A stretch of DNA of 64,000 nt, taken from positions 1,550,001 to 1,614,000 of the forward strand of contig NZ_JAUSXM010000001.1 of NCBI RefSeq assembly GCF_030815985.1, in the 5' to 3' direction. This document shows positions 39,351-47,480 of the stretch, one piece after another. The DNA comes from Paenibacillus sp. W2I17. Its GTDB lineage: Bacteria > Bacillota > Bacilli > Paenibacillales > Paenibacillaceae. The number at the start of each line of letters is the position of its first letter. Positions within the stretch are counted from its first letter, which is position 1. Under the pieces are notes generated by a model, which worked only from the letters and a program-made list of their open reading frames with translations, was not told the DNA's origin and ran no database searches. The position numbers and the translations under genes were made by a program.

Positions 39351-39420
39351 TATGATAGTAATATGTATCATTTGATAATACATTAAACCATAATTGATTT
39401 AATATCAAATTTTCTTCCGG
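39351..39420. promoter_or_regulatory. AT-rich dyads upstream of the P450 gene
   Basis: GTATCATTTGATAATAC and TTGATTTAATATCAA are imperfect inverted repeats within 60 bp, positioned where the promoter of the leader ORF/P450 unit should be. They are candidate operator sites; no regulator is assigned. Confidence 0.4.
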
Positions 39421-39469
39421 CTGAATTACTTTCAATTGAACCGTTCAACGTTTAAGTTGAATAACAACA

Positions 39470-39499
39470 AATAGAGGATTGCATATGCAATCCTCTATT
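39470..39499 (-). terminator. Terminator of the flavoprotein gene, 30-bp perfect palindrome
   Basis: A self-complementary 30-mer centred on GCATATGC, followed on the minus strand by TGTTGTTATTC. It is downstream of the thioredoxin-reductase-like gene. Confidence 0.75.
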
Positions 39500-39545
39500 G
39501 TATGAACCAATGACGTTATGATTCTATGACGCTTTTTAATGTATT

Positions 39546-40475
39546 CTAATGATGACTTGGTTCATCCCACTTCTCAAAATTCAATTCATTATTAATGCTT
39601 ACCGCAGACAATGCCCCCAGAGACGCAGCCGTGATTGCCTGATACATCTCGGATGCTGCATCACCGGCACTGTATACACCTGCTACGGATGTTTTGCCGG
39701 AAGCATCAACGATAACCGTTCCTGACTCTGTAATTTCACAACCGATGGCCTTTGGCAGTTCTGATCCGGTAAACAGTTTCGGTTGGAAGAAAACTCCTGT
39801 GCATGGAATCGCTGTACCGTCATTCAGTACAACTTGCTGTACCATTCCTTCTTCAGAGTTAATGGATTGAATCGGTGCATCGAATACAGTAACATGATGC
39901 TGCTTCAGCTCTTCACGCTGCTCATCAGTTAAGGAATCTGATCCATTCGTACAGATCGTATAACGTTCTGTCCAGCCGGATATGACTTTTGCCATATGTA
40001 ATGCCTTATCTCCACTAACGATGATGACCAGCGATTGGTCTCTTAACTCCCATCCATCACAATATGGACACACAAACGCACTTTTACCGTAAACCTCTGT
40101 TAATCCGTTAATATCCAAGGGAAGGTCTTTCTTACCTACCGCAAACAAAATCTTTTTCGTGCGATAACTTGCCCCCTGTGTAGTCTTAACTACAAAATCA
40201 CCATCGCTACCTGTTATCGCTGTTGCCGTATCGGATGCAAATTGAACTGAGGGATAAGCTGCAATCTGTTCTTTGGCAGCTTTCCGGAATTCACGCGGAC
40301 TTGCCCCATCTCTTGTCACAAACCCATGAGTCTCCCTTGTAACCCAGTTACGCGGTGTCTCATCATCAATGACCACAACGTTCTTGCGGGCCCTGCCGAG
40401 TACTAGGGCTGCATTAAGCCCCGCTGGTCCTCCACCAATAATAAGTACATCCAAGCGTTGATTCATATTACTCAA
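39546..40475 (-). CDS. Thioredoxin-reductase-like FAD/NAD(P) oxidoreductase
   Basis: About 309 aa. FAD motif DVLIIGGGPAGLNAALVLGRA, redox motif VCPYCDGWELRDQ (CxxC), second nucleotide region and C-terminal FAD motif GVYSAGDAAS. This is the short TrxR-like class (also the fold of GliT-type dithiol oxidases); it may reduce a thioredoxin-like partner or oxidise a small dithiol. The TTG at 40475 has AAAGG at a proper distance; the frame extends to a GTG at 40484 that overlaps the ribosome site. Confidence 0.87.
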   Translation of the reverse strand: MSNMNQRLDVLIIGGGPAGLNAALVLGRARKNVVVIDDETPRNWVTRETHGFVTRDGASPREFRKAAKEQIAAYPSVQFASDTATAITGSDGDFVVKTTQGASYRTKKILFAVGKKDLPLDINGLTEVYGKSAFVCPYCDGWELRDQSLVIIVSGDKALHMAKVISGWTERYTICTNGSDSLTDEQREELKQHHVTVFDAPIQSINSEEGMVQQVVLNDGTAIPCTGVFFQPKLFTGSELPKAIGCEITESGTVIVDASGKTSVAGVYSAGDAASEMYQAITAASLGALSAVSINNELNFEKWDEPSHH

Positions 40476-40484
40476 ATTATTCAC

Positions 40485-40928
40485 CCTTTCCAGACATTTA
40501 ATATCTCTAATTGTGCTTTAAAAATAACCTCCGCTTTCTCTTAAGAAAGTAATATCGGAGATTTACAAGCACACATTTAAACATAACTATTAAAGATATC
40601 TTATGTCTACAATAAACAAAACCTAACCATTTTGCAACATATATCTTTAACTACTTTCTTCAATCCAGCCTGTGTGAGTTGAATAAAAGATTATTTACAC
40701 TTACACTACAATGACAGAACAAACTTTAAATCACTGTTATACCCTGATTTTTTGATTCTCTCCTGTAACACAGAAATAATTATTTAACAATTAAAAAAAA
40801 CCTTGTTTTTAAATTGTTCACAATCAAATGACATTATTTTAAATACTAAAACGTTAATTAAATCACATAGTGTATTGAATGGTATAATAGCGACATAATA
40901 TATAAGTATAGATATAGGAAGTGAGTTC
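40485..40928. other. Gap of about 440 bases, AT-rich, divergent promoter region
   Basis: A hairpin-forming stretch (CTCCG...CGGAG, about 40529-40560, enclosing TTTCTTAAGAAA) lies in front of the flavoprotein gene, and an extended -10 TGGTATAAT (40880-40888) in front of the heme O synthase gene. Nothing else recognisable; no small ORF with a ribosome site. Confidence 0.45.
40880..40888 (+). promoter_or_regulatory. Extended -10 promoter of the heme O synthase gene
   Basis: TGGTATAAT (TGn plus TATAAT) 40 nt upstream of the start codon, without an obvious -35, as extended -10 promoters allow. Confidence 0.55.
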
Positions 40929-41858
40929 TTGAAAACATTGAATAATGGTTCACAGACCAATATCAGCCTGGAGTATAGCTCGATTCCGAAAGTATTCTTC
41001 GATACGATCAAAATCGGAATCATCAAGTCCAACCTGATCGCCATGTTTGCGGGTTTAAGTTTGGCTTTATATGTATTTGATGCTTCAATCTTAGCTAATA
41101 TTGTACCAATCATCCTTTCCTTTATTGGGTCTTCTCTCATTATTGGAGCTGCAGGGGTGTTTAACAACTTGTATGATCGTGATATTGATGCGATCATGGA
41201 ACGTACGAAGAAACGTCCTACCGTTACGGGACGCGTAGATACCAAGTCGGGTCTGATTCTCGGTATTGCAATCACCATCATCGGGGGCATCATGTTGTAC
41301 ATCGCTTCCCCATCCGCTGCTGTATTTGGTATTTTGGGTCTGTTGCTTTACGTGTTCCCTTACACGATGTGGACCAAACGTACAACGATCTACAACACGG
41401 AAGTGGGAAGTCTTTCGGGTGCTGTGCCTCCACTCATCGGTTGGGCAGCCATTTCACCGGAACTGGGCCATTTCGAGATCTGGGCATTGGTTGTTACGAT
41501 GCTCTTATGGCAAATGCCTCACTTCTATGGGATTGCGATTCGCCGTTTTGACGAATACAAAGCTGCTGGTGTTCCCATGCTACCCGTTGTTAAAGGCATC
41601 AGACGGACATACATTCAGACAAATGTGTATCTGGTACTGTTACTGATCTCCAGCTTTTTATTCTGGCCGATGAGTCCATTTGTCGCTATTATGGCATTTC
41701 TGGTTAGCTTGGCTTGGCTCATTCTTAGTGTGGCTACCTTTGATAAGAAAGAAACAGAGAAATGGTCCAAACGGATGTTTATCTTCTCCATTAACCATAT
41801 CACTATTATCTTCCTGGTCATCATTGCGTATTCCTTGATTGCTCAAATGATGAGATAA
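40929..41858 (+). CDS. ctaB: Heme O synthase (protoheme IX farnesyltransferase)
   Basis: 309 aa UbiA-family prenyltransferase that adds farnesyl diphosphate to heme B, giving heme O, the precursor of heme A for cytochrome oxidase. The first Asp-rich motif is NNLYDRDIDAIMERTKKRP; the second region is DEYKAAGVPMLPVVKG. About eight to nine membrane helices. TTG start at 40929 with GGAAGTGAG upstream. No other cytochrome oxidase genes are adjacent, so it is a stand-alone copy; a second paralogue near the cta operon is common in Bacillales. Confidence 0.94.
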   Translation: MKTLNNGSQTNISLEYSSIPKVFFDTIKIGIIKSNLIAMFAGLSLALYVFDASILANIVPIILSFIGSSLIIGAAGVFNNLYDRDIDAIMERTKKRPTVTGRVDTKSGLILGIAITIIGGIMLYIASPSAAVFGILGLLLYVFPYTMWTKRTTIYNTEVGSLSGAVPPLIGWAAISPELGHFEIWALVVTMLLWQMPHFYGIAIRRFDEYKAAGVPMLPVVKGIRRTYIQTNVYLVLLLISSFLFWPMSPFVAIMAFLVSLAWLILSVATFDKKETEKWSKRMFIFSINHITIIFLVIIAYSLIAQMMR

Positions 41859-41891
41859 AAATATTCCATCGTTCCACTCATTATAACGATA

Positions 41892-41944
41892 AAAAGCCTT
41901 ACAGACTGTACTCTTTCAAGGAGTCGTCTGTAAGGCTTTTTTTT
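41892..41944. terminator. Bidirectional terminator
   Basis: 15-bp perfect stem AAAAGCCTTACAGAC/GTCTGTAAGGCTTTT followed by a T run; serves ctaB and perhaps the ABC exporter operon. Confidence 0.88.
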
Positions 41945-41984
41945 ACTTTTTTGCTTTCTTATTATCTTTTCTAAATTTTCAAAG

Positions 41985-43754
41985 TTATCCAACTTTGGCG
42001 GGAGTTTGTTCCCCTTGCCACAGCAACTGCATCTCTTCATTGGTGGCAAGCAATTCGGCCAAGCTTCCCTCGGCTTCAATTCGTCCATCTTTCATCACGA
42101 TAATGTGATCTGCTTTGGAAAGTGCTGCCCTGCGGTGAGAAACTGCGATGCAGGTGACATCGGGCTCTTGGAACAGCCCTTCCCATACTTGTTGTTCTGT
42201 CTCCACATCCAGTGCACTGGACAGGTCATCAAAGATAAACAGGTCCGCCTCCGTCATTAACATACGTCCTGTGGCCGCGCGCTGAATCTGCCCGCCTGAC
42301 AGCATCACCCCTCTTGGACCAACCGGGGTCTCAAGCCCCTGATCCAGATGTTTGATATCCTTCTCCATCACAGCCAGACGAATGGCTTTTTCTAGGGCTT
42401 GCTCGGTGTTACCCTGTTTGCCCTGGACGATATTTTCTTTCAACGTATCACTAAACAGTCTTGGCACTTGCGGGGTATACGCGGCTCTAGGCGGCATCAG
42501 GAATGTGGCTGGATCAACAGCCGCTCCATTCCAGAGAATTTCCCCTTTTTGCTTGGGTAACAGTCCAAGAAGTGTGCGTACAAGTGTTGATTTACCTGAC
42601 CCGATCCGTCCCGTAATCACAAGAAATTGTCCGCGTTTAAGACGGAAACTGATCCCTTCTATGCCATTTGTAGAATTCGGATATTGATAAGTCAGCTTAT
42701 TCACCTCAAGAGATTGCAACTTCTCCTTAGGGTCCCTCTGTTCACTTACAAGCTCCGGCGGATCTTCATACAGATAGATTTCCCTCGAATCCATGATCTG
42801 ATCTTCTTCCCCCGGGCGGAATAGCTTACGCATACGATCATAGGATACCTTAAGCCTTTTGTGCTGAAACACCATATAACCAAACAGTGAAATGCTAAAT
42901 CCGATATTGGCCAGATAACTGGTGAACAAGGCAAAATCACCTACGGTAAAGTTCCCTGCTTTCATCTCAGCTGCACACATCAGTAGAATCAATCCGGTAC
43001 AGATACTTAGAACATGCTGATTCATCGATCTCATCCACTGCTTGAACAGATTGTCTCGAAGTGCAGCCTGGCGACGATCTTCATTCAACTGGTTGAAACG
43101 TGAAGAGACATTCTCTTCGGCCTGACCGAGTTTCAGGGCTTGCACTGCTCCAAACGTTTCCGCAATAAAACTGGTAATTCGCCCAGTCGCTTCGCGATTA
43201 ACCTGTGCATACTTCCGAGCCCGATTCCCGGATAGGTTGTTGAGTAAGGTAACGATTACCAATGGTAACACGGCAACCAATGTAATCTGCCAATTAATGT
43301 TTGCCATAATGACGATGGACACAACAGCAAATACAAGCCGTCCCCAGAAGTCCACCCATGATTCTACATACTCGACGACTTCATCCACATCATCCCGAAA
43401 GCGACTCATCGCCTCCCCTGGTGAAGCCGGAAGATTACGCCCAGGCCAGCGCATGATCGCTGCGAGCATGTTGGTTCGCAAAATCGCCTGAACATGATAC
43501 AGATACGTAACCCATGCATAGAAAGCTACAAAAAATGTGCCCACCCGTGCCATTCGGACCAAAGCAATAAAGATAAGCGGCACAGCAAGCCACATGTAGT
43601 CATTTGAACCCACTGTTGTGCGATCAAAAAACCATTGCATTCCAATACCAATGGCTAGCGGCAAGGAATGAAATATACACCATAACAATCCGTTGATTAC
43701 AAATAACAAAGGCCTGAATCGAAACAAACGGCCTATAAATCCTGCTACAGTCAT
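41985..43754 (-). CDS. ABC exporter half-transporter, subunit 2 (degenerate Walker B)
   Basis: 589 aa: an N-terminal six-helix membrane domain (1-320) and C-terminal ATPase. Walker A GRIGSGKST, signature LSGGQIQRA, Walker B LFIFDDLSSALD (Asp where the catalytic Glu normally stands), switch His in AVSHRRAAL. Its start overlaps the stop of the partner gene (ATGA), so the two are coupled and form a heterodimer. Because its signature is intact but its catalytic Glu is missing, it builds one dead and one live ATP site with the partner. Likely multidrug or peptide exporter of the YheI/YheH (BmrC/BmrD) kind. Confidence 0.9.
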   Translation of the reverse strand: MTVAGFIGRLFRFRPLLFVINGLLWCIFHSLPLAIGIGMQWFFDRTTVGSNDYMWLAVPLIFIALVRMARVGTFFVAFYAWVTYLYHVQAILRTNMLAAIMRWPGRNLPASPGEAMSRFRDDVDEVVEYVESWVDFWGRLVFAVVSIVIMANINWQITLVAVLPLVIVTLLNNLSGNRARKYAQVNREATGRITSFIAETFGAVQALKLGQAEENVSSRFNQLNEDRRQAALRDNLFKQWMRSMNQHVLSICTGLILLMCAAEMKAGNFTVGDFALFTSYLANIGFSISLFGYMVFQHKRLKVSYDRMRKLFRPGEEDQIMDSREIYLYEDPPELVSEQRDPKEKLQSLEVNKLTYQYPNSTNGIEGISFRLKRGQFLVITGRIGSGKSTLVRTLLGLLPKQKGEILWNGAAVDPATFLMPPRAAYTPQVPRLFSDTLKENIVQGKQGNTEQALEKAIRLAVMEKDIKHLDQGLETPVGPRGVMLSGGQIQRAATGRMLMTEADLFIFDDLSSALDVETEQQVWEGLFQEPDVTCIAVSHRRAALSKADHIIVMKDGRIEAEGSLAELLATNEEMQLLWQGEQTPAKVG

Positions 43755-45496
43755 GCCAATTCCTCCTCTCGGCCTGTAATGAGCAGTCTGGCATAGTGAG
43801 ATGCCGGGTTACTGGCAAGTTCTTCTCTCGCTCCAAATTCCAGTACCTTCCCATCACCTAGCACCATAATCCGGTCCACTTTCTCCAGCGTAGCCAGTCG
43901 GTGAGCAATGATGACACCTGTGGATTGTTTCATTAACTGGTCAATTGCAGATTGCAGCATGCCTTCGGTCGCAGCATCCAGACGCGATGAAGGCTCATCC
44001 AGAATAACCAGGCTTGGTTCGGTCAGGAATACGCGGGTTAAGGCAAATAACTGTGCTTCCCCTGCCGACAATGAAGCTCCACCTGCTGCCAGATACGTAT
44101 CGAGTCCCTCTGGTTGTGAATTAATCCATTGGCTAAGTCCAAGGCGATCCGTCGTTTCCTTGACCATCTGATCCGATACATCCTCATTAAACAGGGTTAG
44201 ATTGTCACGCAGCGTGCCATCAAACAATTGCACATCCTGTGTCACCATGCCAACGCGGCGATAAAGCGCTTGTAATGAAAGCTTTGTGATATCCGTTCCA
44301 CCTACACGGATCGTCCCCCGATCCAGATTGTACAGCCGGAGAAGAACACGACTAAGACTCGATTTACCGCTACCTGTGCGACCGATGATTCCCAGACGTT
44401 CTCCAGGTTTAATGGCAAAAGTAATGTCCTGCAATACCGGTTTATCCTGGTTATAACTGAAATGTACCTGACTGAATTCCAGACCAAGAGGTCCTTCCGG
44501 CAATTGCTCCTCTGTACCCTCTTCAATCATACTTTGCATGGACAACAGCTCTCTGGAGCGCAGCATGCCTGATTTTGCTTTTTGGAACTCCTGCACCTGA
44601 TCTCCAAGCATCTCAATCGGATCATTCAGCATCTGCGTATATTGATAGATCAGAAATAATGTTCCGATACTAATTAGACCTTCCATATAATAATGCACAC
44701 CCAGCAAAAGCACCGCAGTGACCGCCAGAGCGAACAGAACTACAGTGGTATTCCACGGAATAACCCGTAGCAGCCAGGCTTTTCTCCCCTTACGGAATAC
44801 CGTGCGCATCGTGCGGTAAAAGCGGTTCATCACATAGGGCACATGACCATTTGCTTGCACATCTTCAATTCCGGCAATGCGTTCTTCAATTAATCCGAAC
44901 AGAGAGGCACTTGCCGCCCGTTCATTTTTGGAAGAGTCCACGCCCAGATTTCGGATGAAGACCATGAACAGGATCGATAATAATGTGAACACGGTCATAA
45001 CCAAAGCAATGGGCACATTGACACTGAACATGAATCCGAGAATTCCGGCCAGCAGCACAAAACTCCCTATCACTTGCACAATGAACATCGCGAAAAAATT
45101 GGAGATACTCGTTACGTCACCATCTACACGTTCAATCATCTCTCCAGGTGTTTTCACATTATGAAAACGCATATCAAGACGCAGGCAGTGCTTCAGCAGA
45201 TCTCCGCGCAGTTGATTCGTGGCCCGCCAGGCCACGTCGTTCCCCAAATAACTGACCGCTACCGTGATGAGTTGATTAAACACGGCGACAACCAGAAATA
45301 TTCCTGCGAGCTGAACAAGATTTGTGAGGACTCCCCCACTTGCTGCTGTATCGATAAATCGTTTGATAATCTGTGGATTCAAAAGCTGAAGCCCCGTTGA
45401 TGTGAGCAACATGATTAAAAGTAAGGCCAGCCGTCCTTTAACGGGTTTCAGATAACGCAGCAGCCATGACATGGAGCGTTTCTCTGTTTTGGGCAC
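43751..45496 (-). CDS. ABC exporter half-transporter, subunit 1 (non-standard signature)
   Basis: 581 aa from a GTG at 45496, preceded by AAGAGGTG; the frame extends to a GTG at 45505 that is part of this site. Six-helix membrane domain, then ATPase with Walker A GRTGSGKSS, signature LSAGEAQLF instead of LSGGQ, Walker B LVILDEPSSRLD with intact Glu, and switch His in IIAHRLATL. It pairs with the next gene. Upstream lie a promoter, a 17-aa leader ORF and an intrinsic terminator, so expression is probably attenuated. Confidence 0.9.
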   Translation of the reverse strand: MPKTEKRSMSWLLRYLKPVKGRLALLLIMLLTSTGLQLLNPQIIKRFIDTAASGGVLTNLVQLAGIFLVVAVFNQLITVAVSYLGNDVAWRATNQLRGDLLKHCLRLDMRFHNVKTPGEMIERVDGDVTSISNFFAMFIVQVIGSFVLLAGILGFMFSVNVPIALVMTVFTLLSILFMVFIRNLGVDSSKNERAASASLFGLIEERIAGIEDVQANGHVPYVMNRFYRTMRTVFRKGRKAWLLRVIPWNTTVVLFALAVTAVLLLGVHYYMEGLISIGTLFLIYQYTQMLNDPIEMLGDQVQEFQKAKSGMLRSRELLSMQSMIEEGTEEQLPEGPLGLEFSQVHFSYNQDKPVLQDITFAIKPGERLGIIGRTGSGKSSLSRVLLRLYNLDRGTIRVGGTDITKLSLQALYRRVGMVTQDVQLFDGTLRDNLTLFNEDVSDQMVKETTDRLGLSQWINSQPEGLDTYLAAGGASLSAGEAQLFALTRVFLTEPSLVILDEPSSRLDAATEGMLQSAIDQLMKQSTGVIIAHRLATLEKVDRIMVLGDGKVLEFGAREELASNPASHYARLLITGREEELA

Positions 45497-45581
45497 AGGT
45501 CCCACCTCTTTATCGGTTTATTTAATTGTTCTTGCCTATTCATATTTGTTGATGATCTTAACAACAGCAAATTTGCGATCA

Positions 45582-45659
45582 CTAGGATGAGTCATACATA
45601 ATGACATTAAAATCGGGATTTCCCGCCCATAATTGATATGTAGAACATATGTTGACCAT
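45582..45659 (-). CDS. Possible 25-aa ORF between attenuator and exporter gene
   Basis: AAGGAG is 8 nt before the ATG at 45659; the frame begins MVNICSTYQLWAGNPDF and ends TAG at 45582-45584, about 85 nt before the exporter start. No domain. It could be a second leader; no terminator follows it. Confidence 0.35.
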   Translation of the reverse strand: MVNICSTYQLWAGNPDFNVIMYDSS

Positions 45660-45749
45660 TGTACATTCTCCTTTTTAACAAGTTAGTTTTTTATAAAATA
45701 ACGCTCCAAACGCTCCTTTCCATGTGAACAAATTGGGTGGAATGCATGC

Positions 45750-45786
45750 AAAAAAGCCATAGATGAACTAATGTTCATCTACAGCT
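45750..45786 (-). terminator. Attenuator terminator of the ABC exporter operon
   Basis: On the minus strand a 14-bp stem AGCTGTAGATGAAC/GTTCATCTATGGCT (two G-T pairs) with loop ATTA, followed by TTTTTT. The stop codon TAG of the leader ORF (45768-45770) lies inside the loop and stem, so a ribosome at the end of the leader would cover the 5' arm. Confidence 0.8.
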
Positions 45787-45821
45787 TGTAGCCAAAAGAG
45801 ATCGAATGAAATGCAAAGCAT
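45768..45821 (-). CDS. 17-aa leader peptide upstream of the ABC exporter genes
   Basis: MLCISFDLFWLQAVDEH, start ATG at 45821 with GAGGAG 9 nt upstream. It is in the right place for a translation-dependent attenuator: promoter 46016-46044, leader ORF, terminator 45750-45786, then the exporter genes. Its ribosome site can pair with ATCTCTTT inside the ORF (45795-45802 with 45829-45836), with an inner GAAATGC/GCATTTC hairpin at the start codon. B. subtilis bmrB-bmrCD is a known precedent for the arrangement. Confidence 0.6.
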   Translation of the reverse strand: MLCISFDLFWLQAVDEH

Positions 45822-45946
45822 TTCCCGTATCTCCTCTGCATCGCAATAATGATGAGCGTCCACGACAGAGGTGCACAAACATGACTGTCCCAACGCGATC
45901 ATTGCAAAAAAATTGGATTAATGTCACTATGCTCATGCGTATTCAG

Positions 45947-45988
45947 TTATCGATTCGAAATCTGTATAGGCATAAACATAATCATCAT
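45947..45988 (-). CDS. Possible 13-aa upstream ORF in the same leader RNA
   Basis: MMIMFMPIQISNR, ATG at 45988, with GGGTGGG immediately upstream (weak, close). It lies in the 5' part of the leader transcript. Low confidence. Confidence 0.2.
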   Translation of the reverse strand: MMIMFMPIQISNR

Positions 45989-46015
45989 CCCACCCGTTTC
46001 ACATATTTGTTGTTT

Positions 46016-46044
46016 ATTGTATTCGCTGGACTAACATCCGTCAA
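46016..46044 (-). promoter_or_regulatory. Sigma-A promoter of the ABC exporter leader RNA
   Basis: On the minus strand -35 TTGACG (46039-46044), exactly 17 bp, -10 TACAAT (46016-46021). It lies about 520 nt upstream of the exporter start codon, leaving a long leader RNA. Confidence 0.75.
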
Positions 46045-46099
46045 GATAATTTTAACTGAATTGTTATTTAATTCATGCCATTAAAATTTTCAATTCTCG

Positions 46100-47335
46100 C
46101 TACATACTTAATGATGTAGGCTCTGTTTGCTTCTCTCTAACAACAAGACGTCTGTGCGCTATCAGAAGAAAAGGTACTCCCAGAGCAGTCGTCAGCGCAA
46201 TCGGTAGAAAAACAGCGAGCCCATTCTCCGCTCCAAATTGACTTAACAACACCCCTCCCATGACAGGAGCAATGACACTACCGATATTATTGAATCCGAT
46301 GGTACCGAAATACGTTCCTTTCCATTCCGGCTTCGCAATCCGGTCAATGAGCATATCCATCATGGTGAACAACAGCACTTCCCCAATGGTAAATAGTATG
46401 ACACTCATCATCATCATGAGTACACCTTCAGCAATTCCGACCATCATCAGACTGGTTGCAACCAGCAGGTTACCCACAATCAGAGGAACAAGCGGTGGAA
46501 AGTTTCGGAAGGTTCGCACAAGCGGATACTGAATAATCAGTACCGTCACGGCATTCAGGGAAAGCATGTACGAGAACATCTGACTTCCATTTTCAAAGAT
46601 CGGGCTCCTCGCCAAGTACTGTGCCAACGTAGAACTAAAGTGCCCGTAACCCAGAACACAAAATGTGGTACCGATTAATACTGGCAGAAACACCCGGTCG
46701 CGACCGGTGGTTATGAGTGCTTCACGCAAACGTGGTGCGGTTGCCTGATGACGCTCTGGCAGATTGGCATGCTGTAGCTTGAATTGAAGAAATAATACAA
46801 GTCCATAGGCTATGTATATCAAGCCGGAAATCACAAATGGGAACGTTGATTCAGATGATCCCAGCTGAAATCCGATAATTGGCCCAAAGACCACACCAAG
46901 ATTAACTGCAGCATATCTGAGGTTGAACACCAGCAATTTGTTCTCCGGAGAAGTAATATCCGATAACAGTGCTCTGGAGGTGGGCTCAAATACTGCACGG
47001 CATAATCCGTTTAACGTATTGGCAACAAAGAACACCCATAGATGCTCTGCTGCTGAAAAGATAAAAAACACACCTGCCCAACTAAATACCGAGATTAACA
47101 TCACGATTTTGCGACCGATCCGGTCCGAAATATAACCTCCATAAAAGCTGACCATGACACCTGCCAGCGAGCTAACGGCCACAGTAATACCGGTCTGGGT
47201 CGGTGTAGCATCTAGCACACGTGTCAGATAGATGGATAGAAACGGGATACTCATTGACGTCACAAGACGTCCAAACATGGTTCCGATAATGATCGTCCAT
47301 GCCAAGGGGTGAATTTGCCTTAAATATTGCTTCAT
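46100..47335 (-). CDS. MFS transporter next to an SgrR-like regulator
   Basis: 411 aa from the ATG at 47335 (TAGGAGAAG upstream); the longer frame to 47539 has no support. About twelve helices, with motif A as GGYISDRIGRKIVMLISVF after helix 2. The gene is divergent from an SgrR-type regulator gene with 145 bp between the starts. In enterobacteria SgrR sits near the sugar efflux transporter SetA, so a role in sugar or sugar-phosphate stress, or small-molecule export, is a fair guess. Confidence 0.88.
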   Translation of the reverse strand: MKQYLRQIHPLAWTIIIGTMFGRLVTSMSIPFLSIYLTRVLDATPTQTGITVAVSSLAGVMVSFYGGYISDRIGRKIVMLISVFSWAGVFFIFSAAEHLWVFFVANTLNGLCRAVFEPTSRALLSDITSPENKLLVFNLRYAAVNLGVVFGPIIGFQLGSSESTFPFVISGLIYIAYGLVLFLQFKLQHANLPERHQATAPRLREALITTGRDRVFLPVLIGTTFCVLGYGHFSSTLAQYLARSPIFENGSQMFSYMLSLNAVTVLIIQYPLVRTFRNFPPLVPLIVGNLLVATSLMMVGIAEGVLMMMMSVILFTIGEVLLFTMMDMLIDRIAKPEWKGTYFGTIGFNNIGSVIAPVMGGVLLSQFGAENGLAVFLPIALTTALGVPFLLIAHRRLVVREKQTEPTSLSM

Positions 47336-47480
47336 GCGAACTTCTCCTATTCTTTCTAGATGCTTCAAAAACGGACTTTTTGAACTACCTCTTCTAATGT
47401 ATAATTGTAAGGATAAAAGGGGGAAAGAAAAGTGTAAACATATGATCACACTTTTCACCTTTAATAGAGGAGTCATGAAC

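Noticed and set aside
39470..39499. 30-bp perfect palindrome as an operator or recombination site
   Set aside because: Its position just after a stop codon with a T-rich tail is better explained by a terminator.
40784..41302. Minus-strand frame of 172 codons overlapping ctaB
   Set aside because: Antisense shadow of ctaB and its AT-rich upstream region; no ribosome site and no motif.
45806..46084. Plus-strand frame of 92 codons in the ABC exporter leader region
   Set aside because: No ribosome site; His/Asn-rich random-looking composition; it is antisense to the promoter and leader ORF that do have good signals.
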